Below are positions 47,911 through 57,600 of a stretch of DNA of 64,000 nt, piece by piece. Each line of letters opens with the position of its first letter. The first letter of the stretch is position 1. The position numbers were made by a program, and so were the translations under genes. Source of the DNA: Micromonospora acroterricola (GTDB taxonomy: Bacteria; Actinomycetota; Actinomycetes; Mycobacteriales; Micromonosporaceae); the NCBI RefSeq assembly GCF_003172955.1, contig NZ_QGKR01000162.1, positions 1 through 64,000 on the forward strand, written 5' to 3'. The notes below the pieces were generated by a model. That model was not told where the DNA came from and searched no databases. It saw only the letters and a list, made by a program, of their open reading frames with translations.

Positions 47911-49758
47911 GTGGAGAGCTATCCGGCGATCGAGGATCACGGGCTCATCGGCGACCTGCAGACCGCCGCGCTGGTGACGTGCGACGGAACGATCGACTGG
48001 TTCTGCGCGCCGCGCTTCGACTCGCCGAGCATCTTCGCCGCAGTGCTGGACCGCGAGCGGGGCGGCTACTTTCGCATCGCCCCGCACGACGTCCGGTACG
48101 TCACCAAGCAGCTCTACCTGCCCGGCACTCCGATCCTGATCACCCGGTTCATCAGCGCGGACGGCGTCGCCGAGGTGATGGACTTCATGCCGGTCACCGG
48201 CGAACGGGCCACTGATGTCCACCGCCTGGTCCGCATCGTCAACATGGTCCGGGGCAGCATGCGGTTCCGGGTGGAGTGCCGGCCCCGGTTCGACTACGCC
48301 CGGGAGAAGCACGAACTGGAGCGCCACCGCAACGGGTACGTCTTCCGCAGCCGGTCAGCGGCGCTCACCTTCCACCCGGTCGACCCGGTGCGGCAACTGA
48401 TGTCGCAGGGAGGCGACGTCCGCCTGGAGGACGGCGACCTGGTCGCGTACGGCACCCTGAACGAGGGTGACACCGGCGGGGTGGTCCTGGAGACGGTTGG
48501 CACGGAGCCACGGATCATCCCGGCGGCAGAGGTGCAGGGGATGTTCGAGTGGACCCGCGACTACTGGCGGCGCTGGCTCGAGCGCTCCCGCTACACCGGG
48601 CGGTGGCGGGAGATGGTCGAGCGGTCGGCCATCACGCTGAAGCTCATGACGTACGCGCCGACCGGCGCGATGATCGCCGCGCCCACCGCCGCGCTACCCG
48701 AGCTGGTCGGCGGCACCCGCAACTGGGACTACCGCTACACCTGGGTACGCGACACGTCGTTCTCGGTGCACGCGCTGCTCGGCCTCGGCTTCACCGAGGA
48801 GGTCAGCCGATACATGGACTGGCTGGACGAGCGGATCCGCGAGGCCGGTGACCACCAGGACCCACTGAAGATCATGTATCGGGTGGACGGCTCCTCCGAC
48901 CTGCACGAGGAGATTCTCGACCACCTGGAGGGCTACCGCGGCTCCCGCCCGGTGCGGATCGGCAACGGCGCCGCCGACCAGCTCCAACTCGACATCCACG
49001 GCGAGGCCCTCTACGCCATGCATCTCGCCGACGAACAGGGCATCCGCGTCTCGCACCAGGTGTGGAAGAGCACCGTGCGACTCGTCGACTGGCTCTGCCA
49101 CCACTGGGACCAGGCCGACGCCGGCATCTGGGAGAGCCGCCACCACCCCCGCAACTACACCTTCGGCCGGGTGATGTCCTGGGTCGCGCTGGACCGGGCC
49201 ATCCGCCTGGCCACCCGCACCGGCCGCCCCGGCGACATCACCTGCTGGACCGAGCAACGCAACCAGATCTACAACCAGGTCATGGCCCGCGGATACCACC
49301 ATGGACGCGGCAGCTTCGTGCAGGCGTACGACGAGAACGTGCTGGACGCGGCGCTGCTCGCCATGCCGGCGGTCGGCTTCGTGACCCCGAGCGACCCCCT
49401 CTGGCGGTCCACCTTGAACGCGATCGAGCGCGAACTGGTCTCCGACAGCCTGGTGCACCGGTACGACCCGGTCCACTCCCCCGACGGCCTTCCCGGGCAC
49501 GAGGGCACCTTCAACATGTGCACGTTCTGGTACGTCGAGGCGCTGGCCCGCACCGGTCGCCTGGACGACGCCCGACTCACCTTCGAGAAGATGTTCACCT
49601 TCAGCAACCACCTCGGCCTCTACGCCGAGGAGATCGCCGCGACCGGTGAGCAGATCGGCAACTACCCACAGGCGTTCAGCCACCTCTCCCTGATCAACTC
49701 GGCACTGGCGCTGAACGACCTGCTCGACGTCGAGGCCGACGCCCGGCGCCGCCAGTAG
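47911..49758 (+). CDS. GH15-family trehalase/glucoamylase-like hydrolase
   Basis: A 615-aa cytoplasmic enzyme of the GH15 family. The N-terminal beta-sandwich (SYPAIEDHGLIGDLQTAALV, DGTIDWFCAPRFDSPSIF) and the (alpha/alpha)6 barrel are both present. RNWDYRYTWVRDTSFSVHAL, DAGIWESRHHPRNYTFGRVM (general acid Glu) and EEIAATGEQIGNYPQAFSHL (general base Glu) match the catalytic segments. Actinobacterial members of this subgroup have been shown to be trehalases, so trehalose is the first guess; glucoamylase is the annotation alternative. No signal peptide. GTG at 47911. It stands alone. Confidence 0.92.
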   Translation: MESYPAIEDHGLIGDLQTAALVTCDGTIDWFCAPRFDSPSIFAAVLDRERGGYFRIAPHDVRYVTKQLYLPGTPILITRFISADGVAEVMDFMPVTGERATDVHRLVRIVNMVRGSMRFRVECRPRFDYAREKHELERHRNGYVFRSRSAALTFHPVDPVRQLMSQGGDVRLEDGDLVAYGTLNEGDTGGVVLETVGTEPRIIPAAEVQGMFEWTRDYWRRWLERSRYTGRWREMVERSAITLKLMTYAPTGAMIAAPTAALPELVGGTRNWDYRYTWVRDTSFSVHALLGLGFTEEVSRYMDWLDERIREAGDHQDPLKIMYRVDGSSDLHEEILDHLEGYRGSRPVRIGNGAADQLQLDIHGEALYAMHLADEQGIRVSHQVWKSTVRLVDWLCHHWDQADAGIWESRHHPRNYTFGRVMSWVALDRAIRLATRTGRPGDITCWTEQRNQIYNQVMARGYHHGRGSFVQAYDENVLDAALLAMPAVGFVTPSDPLWRSTLNAIERELVSDSLVHRYDPVHSPDGLPGHEGTFNMCTFWYVEALARTGRLDDARLTFEKMFTFSNHLGLYAEEIAATGEQIGNYPQAFSHLSLINSALALNDLLDVEADARRRQ

Positions 49759-50089
49759 AGCGGCCAGGCGCACCGCCCACGGACGTCGGCATGAGCTGAC
49801 GGCCTTTGTCGAGGAATGCATCGGACCGTGAGGCGGCAGGCTCGTCGATGTGCTGCGCCGGCGAAACCGGACCACCCGAGGCGTACTCTCGGACGGCGCC
49901 CGCCGTAGCCCAGAACGGGGATGCCCACCTGCTCGGCGGTGACGAGTTCGTGGCGGCCGGCGGAGGTGGTCGCCGCCGCAGCATGGTCATCGGCTCAACA
50001 GGCAGACACAGGGATTGCACATGTCCCATCATCATGATCAGTGGGAACAAACGGCCCAGCAGCGCGCTCTCGTCCAGGGAAGGTGACCC
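49759..50089. other. Intergenic region without a supported gene
   Basis: A 331-bp gap. It probably holds the promoter of the following SDR gene, whose ribosome binding site is GGGAAGGTGACCC. The frames across the gap are not protein-like. Confidence 0.5.
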
Positions 50090-50869
50090 GTGTCTTCACT
50101 CGCACTCGTCACCGGTGCGTCCTCAGGAATCGGCAAAGCGTTCGCTGAGCGTCTGGCCGCCGACGGCTACGACCTGGTCGTCGTCGGGAGGCGGCGGGAT
50201 CGGCTGGAAGCACTCGCGGCTGCACTGCCTGACGTCGAGGTGCGCATCGTTGCCAGCGACTTGTCCACCGATGACGGTATCGACGAGGTGGCTGGGCTGT
50301 GCGCAAGCGAGCCGCTGACGATGCTTGTCAACAACGCCGGCGTCGCGCACTACATGCCGATGACGGAGCTGCCCGCCGAGAAGGCGCGGGAGCTGGTCCA
50401 CGTCAAGGTCGTCGCGCCGACCATGCTGACCCGCGCGGCGCTGCCCGGCATGGTCACACGCGGCGTAGGAACGATTGTGAACGTCGCCGGCATGATCGCC
50501 TTTTCGGGACCCGCACCGGCGTCCCAGATGCCACGTCGTGCCGTCTATGCCGGAACGCTGGCCCACACGGTCGCCATGTCGCAGACCCTGCACGCCGAGC
50601 TGGAGGGTACCGGTGTGAATGTGCATGTCGTCTGTCCCGGCGTCGTGGCCACCGAATTCCACGAGGTCCAGGGGATGGACCTTTCTGCTGTGCCCCGGAT
50701 GTCCGCGGAGGACGTCGTTGCCGCTGCTCTGGCTGGCATCGAACTCGGCGAAGTCGTCAGTGCCCCCAGCGTCGAGGATTACAGCCTCCTCGAGACCGTG
50801 TTCAGTGCGGACCTCGCCGCGTTTGCGGCCCAGAGCCCGCAACTCGCGTCTCGTTACCGGGCAATCTGA
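50090..50869 (+). CDS. Short-chain dehydrogenase/reductase with substituted catalytic Lys
   Basis: A 259-aa SDR with a normal cofactor half: ALVTGASSGIGKAFAERLAA (about residues 4-23) and VNNAGVAHY. The expected YxxxK motif reads VYAGTLAHT, so the catalytic lysine is replaced by leucine (codon CTG). The serine-bearing strand (IVNVAGMIAFSG) is otherwise usual. Loss of Lys normally abolishes or strongly weakens SDR catalysis, so the protein may be inactive, act as a binding protein, or be decaying. GTG at 50090. Confidence 0.85.
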   Translation: MSSLALVTGASSGIGKAFAERLAADGYDLVVVGRRRDRLEALAAALPDVEVRIVASDLSTDDGIDEVAGLCASEPLTMLVNNAGVAHYMPMTELPAEKARELVHVKVVAPTMLTRAALPGMVTRGVGTIVNVAGMIAFSGPAPASQMPRRAVYAGTLAHTVAMSQTLHAELEGTGVNVHVVCPGVVATEFHEVQGMDLSAVPRMSAEDVVAAALAGIELGEVVSAPSVEDYSLLETVFSADLAAFAAQSPQLASRYRAI

Positions 50870-50959
50870 GCCAGCGGACCGAACGATCGGCCAGTTGCCT
50901 GAGCCCGCCAGCCCGGCGCGGTATCCGACGGGGCACCACGGGCCGCTGACAGTCGGTCG

Positions 50960-52165
50960 CTACAGCGGCGACGAGGGCTGCTCGGCGGGGCGGCCGCGGG
51001 TTCGGAGCGTATCGGTCAGGGCGATGAGGACGAGCACCACTGCGGCCGTGACCAGTACCGCCAGTTGCGGCAGCACGGACGCGATCGGGATCATCGCTGT
51101 CAGCACCAGCGTCCCGACCAGATGGGGGACGGGCAGCCGCGCGAAAACCTCGTACTCCGCCCAGCTGCGTGCGAGGAGGAACAGCGCCGGTCCGCCGAGC
51201 ATGATGACCACCAAGGGCAGTTCGCTCCGGTCGGTGGGGTGCGCGATGACCAGCTCGAATCCGACCGCGGTGGTCATCACCGCGGCCACCGTCACCAGAT
51301 GTGTGTAGGTCGCCGACTCACCGAGTCGGGCCGGGGACCGCGCGTCACGGATCGCCTCGGGCAACATGCGGCCCGCGCGGTGAAAGTAGATCCGCCAGAG
51401 CAGCACGGTAACCGCGAATGCGGTCGTGAAGGAGGCGACCTCGCCGGGGGTGAGCTGCCTGGTGCTGGCGGTCAAGCCGATGACCAGGACCGCTTCGCCG
51501 AGGGCGATCAGGAACACCTGCTGGTAGCGCTCCACCAGATGCTCTCCGCTGATCACCCACTGGTTCACCCGGGAGGCTCCGAGCCAGGGTATCGGCCAGC
51601 CGGCGGCAAACCCCACGTATTCGATACCCAACGCGCCTGCCCAGAGGACGAGACGGACTGGTTGGCTCACCACAGCACCGACAAGCCACGGCAGTGCGGC
51701 GACCGCCGACCAGATCGTGATCCGGGTGGTCACCTTGCGTCGCGGATGGTCGCGTAACGCCAGGGTGAGCGCGAGTGGGCGGCCAAGCTGGATCGTCACA
51801 TAGGCGCCGGCGAAGACGACGGCTCGATGCCCGGACGCGTCGGGCATCGTTATGGCCAGCACCAGGGTGCCGAACATGACGACGATCACCAACACCTGGA
51901 CCAACGTCTGCTCGGGGTCGTACAGGCTGGTCACCCAGGCCGCCAACATCCAGATCAGCCAGAGCACCAGGAAGAAGAACAACGTCTCGGCCGCACCCCG
52001 CAGCACGTCGCGCTCGGGTTCGGCCGCGGTCACCTCCGTGATCAGCCCTTGCGCGACCTGAGTGAGAGCGAAGACGAAGACCAGATCGAAGAAGAGCTCA
52101 AGGAACGCCGCCCGGTGTGACCCACGGGGATTTCGCAGCAGTCGCCCCGCCCACACGTCCGACAT
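50960..52165 (-). CDS. Low temperature requirement protein A (LtrA) family membrane protein
   Basis: A 401-aa protein with about 11-12 membrane helices. The N-terminal signature RGSHRAAFLELFFDLVFVFA (about residues 13-32) and the later SGEHLVERYQQVFLIALGEA are diagnostic of the LtrA family. The exact function is unknown; the first member was linked to growth of Listeria at low temperature. ATG at 52165 starts MSDVWAGRLLRNP. It is convergent with the SDR gene. Confidence 0.92.
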   Translation of the reverse strand: MSDVWAGRLLRNPRGSHRAAFLELFFDLVFVFALTQVAQGLITEVTAAEPERDVLRGAAETLFFFLVLWLIWMLAAWVTSLYDPEQTLVQVLVIVVMFGTLVLAITMPDASGHRAVVFAGAYVTIQLGRPLALTLALRDHPRRKVTTRITIWSAVAALPWLVGAVVSQPVRLVLWAGALGIEYVGFAAGWPIPWLGASRVNQWVISGEHLVERYQQVFLIALGEAVLVIGLTASTRQLTPGEVASFTTAFAVTVLLWRIYFHRAGRMLPEAIRDARSPARLGESATYTHLVTVAAVMTTAVGFELVIAHPTDRSELPLVVIMLGGPALFLLARSWAEYEVFARLPVPHLVGTLVLTAMIPIASVLPQLAVLVTAAVVLVLIALTDTLRTRGRPAEQPSSPL

Positions 52166-52310
52166 CCCCGCCAGCCTCCCGATAGTCAACGACCCCAGGG
52201 ACGCCGCGTTGCGCAGTCGCCGCCCTGCCGACGGCTGACAGCCCGATACGCTGTGTTCGCACCGGCCCGTCCGCGCGGCGATCCACGCCGGGTGCAGGTC
52301 AGATCGCGGA

Positions 52311-52371
52311 GCCGTTGCCCGGCCTCGGACTCTGCGGCGACGATGCCGACTCCCACCGCGAGGGCAACGGC
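52311..52371. repeat. 10-bp inverted repeat between ltrA-type and LigD-PE genes
   Basis: GCCGTTGCCC at 52311-52320 and GGGCAACGGC at 52362-52371 are perfect inverted repeats with a 41-nt interior. They lie in the 263-bp gap between two minus-strand genes and could be a terminator-like or regulatory stem. No gene is supported in the gap. Confidence 0.4.
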
Positions 52372-52428
52372 GGCACTCTGGTGATGCCCGTGAACAATTG
52401 GTCGGGACGGACGGACCTCGGGAGACTT

Positions 52429-52794
52429 CTAACTGCGCTCGTCCGGCGGCTGCTCTTTCGTCAGGTGGAGCAGCCACCCCTCGCCGGTGCGGATGAGCGC
52501 GTACCGCCTGCGGCCGGTACGGCCCTGCAACGTGAACAGCATCCGGCGGTCGGTACGGTCGTGCTCCTCCCACGTGCCAATGTCGGCGATCGACTTGTCG
52601 GCGTCCTCATAGGTGAGGTGGTCGAGGTGGTGATCCGGCACGGCGATCGCGAGCCGGTTGTCGCTGGGACTGTCCGGCAGGCCACGAGGAACCGCCCAGG
52701 AGCGCAGCACACCATTCTCCTCCAGCCGCAGGTCAAAGTGCGGTCGTGGTTTGCGGTGGTGGTGCAAGACGAAGGCCCGTGCCACTCTTCCCAT
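52429..52794 (-). CDS. Stand-alone LigD 3'-phosphoesterase-domain protein
   Basis: A 121-aa protein matching the phosphoesterase (PE) domain of bacterial DNA ligase D: FVLHHHRKPRPHFDLRLEEN and VLRSWAVPRGLPDSPSDNRL near the N-terminus, and a later WEEHDRTDRRMLFTLQG. The PE domain removes 3'-ribonucleotides or 3'-phosphates during non-homologous end joining and uses Mn2+ with His/Asp ligands, here HHHRKPRPHFD. It is shorter than a full PE domain and has no ligase or polymerase domain attached, and no Ku or LigD gene is seen nearby. ATG at 52794. Confidence 0.85.
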   Translation of the reverse strand: MGRVARAFVLHHHRKPRPHFDLRLEENGVLRSWAVPRGLPDSPSDNRLAIAVPDHHLDHLTYEDADKSIADIGTWEEHDRTDRRMLFTLQGRTGRRRYALIRTGEGWLLHLTKEQPPDERS

Positions 52795-52973
52795 TGTCGG
52801 CGCCCTCCGACCGTCCCGCCCGTCAACACCTAAGCTGGCTGGCCATGTTCGTCACCCTCCACCGGGTCCGCCGCCAGATCCACTGAACCAGAGGCGTAGA
52901 TCCGCGCCGCTGGATCGGGCAAGGGGGCGTGAGGACCGATTGACCGACATGGGTACGCGGCCGAAGTGGCTTC

Positions 52974-54152
52974 TCAGGCGACGGCGGTGGCCATCCGGCG
53001 TACCGCCTCGGTGATCAACTCCGGTGCGGTAGCCAAATTCAGCCGGACGTGGCCGCCGCCGCCGGTGCCGAACGCCAAACCGGAGTTGAGCGCCACCTGG
53101 CCACGGTCGAGGAACACGGTGGCGGGGTCGTCGCCGAGGCCCAGGGCGCGGCAGTCGAGCCAGGCGAGATAGGTGGCCTGACCGGGACGGTAACGGATAG
53201 CCGGCAGGTGCTCGGCGAGCAGCGCGGCGAGGAGCCGACGGTTGTCGTCCAGGCCGGTCAACAAGGCGTCGAGCCACTCGCCGCCGTCGCGGAAGGCTGC
53301 GGTGTGGGCGATCACGCCGAGGTGGCTGGTGCTGACGCTGACGTCGACGGGAACGCGGGCGAGGTCCCCGGCCGCGGCCGGGCCGGCGATGAGGAGCGCA
53401 CCGCGCAGGCCCGCCAGGTTCCACCCCTTGGAGGCGGACATCAGCGACAGGCCGTTCTCCGCGCCGGGCACCGAGAGGTACGGCACGAACCGCCCTCCCC
53501 CAACCACCACCGGAGCGTGGATCTCGTCGGCGACCACCCGCACCCCGTGCCGCTCGGCCAGACTGGCGACGGCGGCCAACTCGTCCGCGGTGTGCAGGAC
53601 CCCTGTCGGGTTGTGCGGGTTGCACAGCAGGTACGCCGCTGGCCGCCCACCGGCCCGCGCCTGCCGGAACGCGTCCTCCAGTGCGCCGAGGTCGATCCGC
53701 AGGTCCTCGCCGAGCGGCGCCTCCACGATCCGGCGGCCGGCGTGCGCCACGAACTCGTAGAACGGCGGGTAGACCGGGCAGTTGACGACCACCGCGTCCC
53801 CCGGCTCGGTCACCACCCGCAGCGCCTCGATGACGCCGTGCATCACGTCGGGCACCAGCGCGGTGCGCTCCACGGCCAGCCCGTCCCAACCCCACCGCCG
53901 CCGGGCGAACTCCGCCAGGGCCTGCGGGTACGCCGTGCCGGCGGTGTAGCCGGTGTCGCCGCGCGCGACGGCGTCGGTGATCGCCCGCGCGACCGGCTCG
54001 GCCAGCGGCACGTCCATCTCCGCCACCCAGAGCGGCAGCACGTCGTCGGGGTACTCCCGCCACTTGAGGCTCGTCCGCTGGCGGAGCTGGTCGATCGTGA
54101 GCTGGCGAAGGGGATTCACCGCGTTTCGGGCACCACCAAGCAGGCCACTCAT
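52974..54152 (-). CDS. PLP-dependent aminotransferase class I/II, MalY/PatB-type C-S lyase
   Basis: A 392-aa enzyme of PLP fold type [21 protein letters not shown] near residue 43 and [20 protein letters not shown] are characteristic of the MalY/PatB cystathionine beta-lyase group. [31 protein letters not shown] (Asp for the pyridine nitrogen) and [16 protein letters not shown] (Schiff-base Lys) form the active site. It probably cleaves cystathionine or other cysteine S-conjugates. ATG at 54152. Standing alone on the minus strand, divergent from the next gene. Confidence 0.92.
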   Translation of the reverse strand: MSGLLGGARNAVNPLRQLTIDQLRQRTSLKWREYPDDVLPLWVAEMDVPLAEPVARAITDAVARGDTGYTAGTAYPQALAEFARRRWGWDGLAVERTALVPDVMHGVIEALRVVTEPGDAVVVNCPVYPPFYEFVAHAGRRIVEAPLGEDLRIDLGALEDAFRQARAGGRPAAYLLCNPHNPTGVLHTADELAAVASLAERHGVRVVADEIHAPVVVGGGRFVPYLSVPGAENGLSLMSASKGWNLAGLRGALLIAGPAAAGDLARVPVDVSVSTSHLGVIAHTAAFRDGGEWLDALLTGLDDNRRLLAALLAEHLPAIRYRPGQATYLAWLDCRALGLGDDPATVFLDRGQVALNSGLAFGTGGGGHVRLNLATAPELITEAVRRMATAVA

Positions 54153-54321
54153 GGCTGAAGCCTATTCCGCTCCGGCCCGCGCCGACCGTTGGAGGCCGTG
54201 ACGCTGTTGCGGCAGACCGGTCCGCAGGACCTCGACCTCGCCCGTCGCCCAGGCTGACGGACGGCAAAACGTGTGGCAGGGTGGCGAGGCGTGGAAACCT
54301 CGACGTTCGGGGAGGGTGACC

Positions 54322-55119
54322 ATGGGCGCCTGGGGCCCTGGCCTGTTCTCTGACGACACGGCATGCGATGTGCGTGACGAGTACCGCGAAATGCTCGAAG
54401 ACGGCTTGGACGACCACGAGGCCACCCGACGCATCCTCGACTCATACGCTGAGGTGCTCGGCGACCCGGACGAGGCGACATCAATCTGGCTGCCATTAGC
54501 CGTCACCCAGTCCAAGCTCGGCCGCCTCGACGCCACGATTCGCGACCGCGCCATCGCCGTCATCGACAGCTCAGCCGACCTGGCGAGATGGTCGGACAAC
54601 CCTCGCCTTGCCGCCAAGCGCCGGGACGTCCTCGAGAAGGTCCGCGCGCAGCTGGCCGGCCCGCAGCCGCAGCGCAAGAAGGTGCGCCGGCCCCGCCGAC
54701 ACGTCACCGACCTGCAACCGGGCGACGTGCTCAGCTACCGCGCCGCCAACGGCAGCCTGGTTCTTCTGCGAGTAGCCCGTGTCGACGACGACCGGCACTC
54801 CGTCGCACCCGTCCTCGTCGCCCTCGACTTCACCGGCAGTCGCATGCCGCCCCAACCCGACCTCGACGGCCTCGCTGACCAGCCCGAAACGCCATTCCGG
54901 CTCGACGGACGGCAACTGCCGTCCTGGGCGTTCGCCAGCTGGCGCGTTGCCGTCAACAACCGGGTCAACTACGACGACGCCGGGCTGGAACGGGCTGGAA
55001 GCACCATCGCCCGTCCAGGCGACCCAACATTCGACACCAGGACCTACACGACCTGGCAGCTCCTGCAACGCGGGCTGGAGCGCAACCTCGCCGACATGCC
55101 CACGACGCCAGAGCCGTAA
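54322..55119 (+). CDS. DUF4259-like hypothetical protein
   Basis: A 265-aa protein. It begins MGAWGPGLFSDDTACDVRDE, matching the conserved start of DUF4259 proteins, followed by a helical region (DEATSIWLPLAVTQSKLGRL). The second half has a beta-strand domain (LQPGDVLSYRAANGSLVLLR) and a tail unlike any family I know. The ATG at 54322 has GGGAGGGTG before it. Convergent with the L,D-transpeptidase gene. Confidence 0.75.
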   Translation: MGAWGPGLFSDDTACDVRDEYREMLEDGLDDHEATRRILDSYAEVLGDPDEATSIWLPLAVTQSKLGRLDATIRDRAIAVIDSSADLARWSDNPRLAAKRRDVLEKVRAQLAGPQPQRKKVRRPRRHVTDLQPGDVLSYRAANGSLVLLRVARVDDDRHSVAPVLVALDFTGSRMPPQPDLDGLADQPETPFRLDGRQLPSWAFASWRVAVNNRVNYDDAGLERAGSTIARPGDPTFDTRTYTTWQLLQRGLERNLADMPTTPEP

Positions 55120-55140
55120 CGCCTACCAGCCTCGGGGCGG

Positions 55141-56048
55141 TCAGTAACGGCCGAGGTTCTGGCTGGGCGCCATCACGATGCGTGGAGAGGCGTCCGGATC
55201 GAGCCACTCCAGTACCCGGAGCAGGTTGGACTGCGCCAACGACACACAGCCAGCGGTACCGCCGCTCCCCATGACGTGCAGGAAGATGCCGCTGCCGCGG
55301 GCCGGGGTGGCTGCCCTCACCGGAATGTTGTAGTTGATGACCGCGAAGTAGTTGTACTGCGGCACGGTCTGCCACAACGCCTCGCTGTAACCGCCCGGGT
55401 TCGTGCCATGCACAAAGCTGTTGTACGTGGACGAGCTGGGATTCTCATCCCAGTAGTCGTTCGTCTCAAGCTGGTGGTAGCTGTACTTGACGCCGGGGTT
55501 GGCGTGCACGCCGTACATGGTGGAGCCGAAGCCGTAGACGCCTGTGGGCGTCGTCGGGACGCCCTCCACGTGGCTGTCGCTGAATCCCTTGGTGCCGATC
55601 CGCGCGCTCATCACCCCGAGCTTCGGCCGCCACTCGCCGTTCACCTTCTCGAACGTCTCGAGGGACGCGACGCTCGTGCCGTAGCCGCTGCTGTGGACGA
55701 CGATGAGCTGGCGGGTGCTGGCCGGAATGGTGTGTAGCCGGGAGGCGATGTTGCTCTCTGCGGCCGGCGTCGCGGCCTTGCTCGTCGGGACGTGCGACGG
55801 CGACCGGCTGAGAGACGGTTTCGTGGACCGACTCGCCGAAGGCGACGGGGACCGGCTAGCCGACGGCGATGAGGAGGGACTTGCGGAGTCAGTCGGTTCG
55901 GGGCGGCGGTCACCGAGATATCGGCCGGAGTCGACCCGGCGTCCACCGTGTCGGTCCGGTCCGGACTTGCGCAGGACGTGAGTCCGAGCCCGCCGAGCAG
56001 CGCCACCGCGATGGCACCGGACCCTACCCGCCTGAACGGCGTTGGCAT
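55141..56048 (-). pseudogene. L,D-transpeptidase-like lipoprotein with a -1 frameshift
   Basis: The start at 56048 encodes a lipoprotein signal (MPTPFRRVGSGAIAVALLGG then LGLTSC) and ISVTAAPN. Near 55895-55905 the frame must shift by one base to continue into PTDSASPSSSPSAS, a serine/proline-rich linker. The catalytic domain then follows: GTSVASLETFEKVNGEWRPK, HVEGVPTTPTGVYGFGSTMY and IFLHVMGSGGTAGCVSLAQ, the HxxG...GCVSL motif with the nucleophilic Cys of YkuD-type enzymes. Such proteins cross-link peptidoglycan outside the membrane. One lost G in a GC run would explain the break; a real mutation or a base-call error are both possible. Confidence 0.78.
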
Positions 56049-56212
56049 TCCTACTCCTCCAATGGTTCTTGATGTCCGCCAGCCCCCGCTCGTGCGGCCG
56101 GAAGGCGACCGCGACTGAGGGGTGGCTCTTGCCGCGAAGTTGTCTGGGGGCCGGCCGCTGGATCGCACGGACCATCGCCAGCCCGAGGTGCCCCGGGCGG
56201 GTGGCTACCCGC

Positions 56213-57115
56213 TCAGCTCTGGGGAACCAGGCCGGCGTCGACCACGTACTCCCCGCCGTGCACGGCCTCGAACTCGCCGCTGGCGACGAGCAGGGTGGGC
56301 TCGAACTGGTACGACGTCACCATGTCCGAGTCGGTGGCGTCGTCACCGACGTCGGCGACGGTCCGGCCGTACGCGCCGGACGCTTCCAGCCAGACCGAGT
56401 ACAGAAGCTCAGTGCGGGCGGTAATCGACCACGTTCCGTCCGGGTTGACGGCGGCAGAGCCGCCGCCGACGGCCCGCCCCTGCCGAACGCCCAGACGCAC
56501 GTTCAACACGCCGTCCGGGCCTCCGGCTATCGCCGGCTCACCCTCCTCGCGCTGCCCGTCCCGGTCCAGGTCGTACCAGACCGTGCCGCGGATAACGCAG
56601 GTGCCGGAGATCGCAACCGTGACGGAGCCGGTGTTGTTGTCGGTGTTCGCCTCCCGCCTCTGCGGGACGATGGTCGTGGTGATCGGCACAGCGCTGCCCG
56701 GCGTCGCGCCGGCCACGACGAACGGCACGTGCAGCCGGATGGCCCGACCGCCAGCCGCCAGTTCCGGGTACGCGCACGTGTAGCTCGTCGTGCTCGCCAC
56801 CGCGCAGGCCCAGCCGCTGTCAGTGCCGGAAGGGCTCGTCGTCCGTAGCCCCGAGGGCACCGAGACAGTGACGCTGACCGGGTCCGACCCGCCAGCGCCG
56901 TAGTTCCGGACGTCGATCTCTGCGTTGAAGGTCTCGCCCTCCGCAGGGTTCAGCACGTCGGTCATCATGAGGTCGACGGCCAGATCGGGCTGCAGTTTCC
57001 CGGCCGCCACCGCGTCGGCCGGAGCGAGCACCGCCGCGCCCCCGACAAGGGCGAGGGCGGTGAGCGAGCTGGAGAAGGTACGTCGAATCGAGCGGGACAG
57101 GGAACGAGGTCGCAT
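56213..57115 (-). CDS. Secreted protein with DUF11-like and SdrD_B-like domains
   Basis: A 300-aa exported protein. Signal peptide at about residues 1-38 (RRTFSSSLTALALVGGAAVL then ADAVAAGK). Residues 40-170 form a DUF11/conserved-repeat-like beta-sandwich (VDLMMTDVLNPAEGETFNAE, VSVPSGLRTTSPSG, TTTIVPQRREANTDNNTG). Residues 180-300 resemble an SdrD_B/Cna-B domain beginning GTVWYDLDRDGQREEGEPAI. There is no LPxTG sorting signal, so it is probably released or loosely wall-bound. ATG at 57115 has GAGGAACCT upstream. Confidence 0.8.
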   Translation of the reverse strand: MRPRSLSRSIRRTFSSSLTALALVGGAAVLAPADAVAAGKLQPDLAVDLMMTDVLNPAEGETFNAEIDVRNYGAGGSDPVSVTVSVPSGLRTTSPSGTDSGWACAVASTTSYTCAYPELAAGGRAIRLHVPFVVAGATPGSAVPITTTIVPQRREANTDNNTGSVTVAISGTCVIRGTVWYDLDRDGQREEGEPAIAGGPDGVLNVRLGVRQGRAVGGGSAAVNPDGTWSITARTELLYSVWLEASGAYGRTVADVGDDATDSDMVTSYQFEPTLLVASGEFEAVHGGEYVVDAGLVPQS

Positions 57116-57342
57116 AGGTTCCTCAGGTCGCAGGTGACGACCCTCGCGAAGGGCAAGGGACGCCCTGGAGATCAACTGGCTCCACTCATCCGGCGTCGTC
57201 GGTCTGGCCGGCGTTACATATGAGGGACAGCGCTCGCCGGATGGAGAGCATCGTCGGCGACGGGGGGACGACTCGGGCGAGCTCCGGCCGCCATCGTTGA
57301 TGTCAACGAGTGATGTCAGCCGCTGCTGTCGGCTCCCCTGCC

Positions 57343-57600
57343 GGCATGACCGTGCACTCCGACAGGGGCAGTCGATTCCGGTCCCGCAAAGTACGTCAAA
57401 GCGTTGGGGCGTAACGGCCTGGTCGGCTCGATGGGCCGCGGCGGCACCTGCGGTGACAACGCCGCGATGGAGTCGTTCTCCGCCCTGCCGCAACGCGACG
57501 TCCTGGAGCGGCAACGCTGGACCACCCGGATCGAACGGACCTACCACCGCCGACGACGCCAACGACGCCTCGGCCGACTCACACCGATCGCATTGAGACG
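57343..57600 (+). mobile_element. Decayed 3' remnant of an IS3-type transposase
   Basis: The sequence encodes GMTVHSDRGSRFRSRK (second catalytic Asp region of IS3-type DDE transposases). After a one-base insertion it reads YVKALGRNGLVGSMGRGGTC then GDNAAMESF (catalytic Glu region). RWTTR is then joined directly to [20 protein letters not shown], with the usual 10-12 residue spacer deleted. The first catalytic Asp half and the left end are missing. It cannot transpose. Confidence 0.75.

Noticed and set aside
49806-50318. 170-aa + frame overlapping the SDR start
   Set aside because: It shifts out of the SDR frame, and its N-terminal part has no features of a protein domain.
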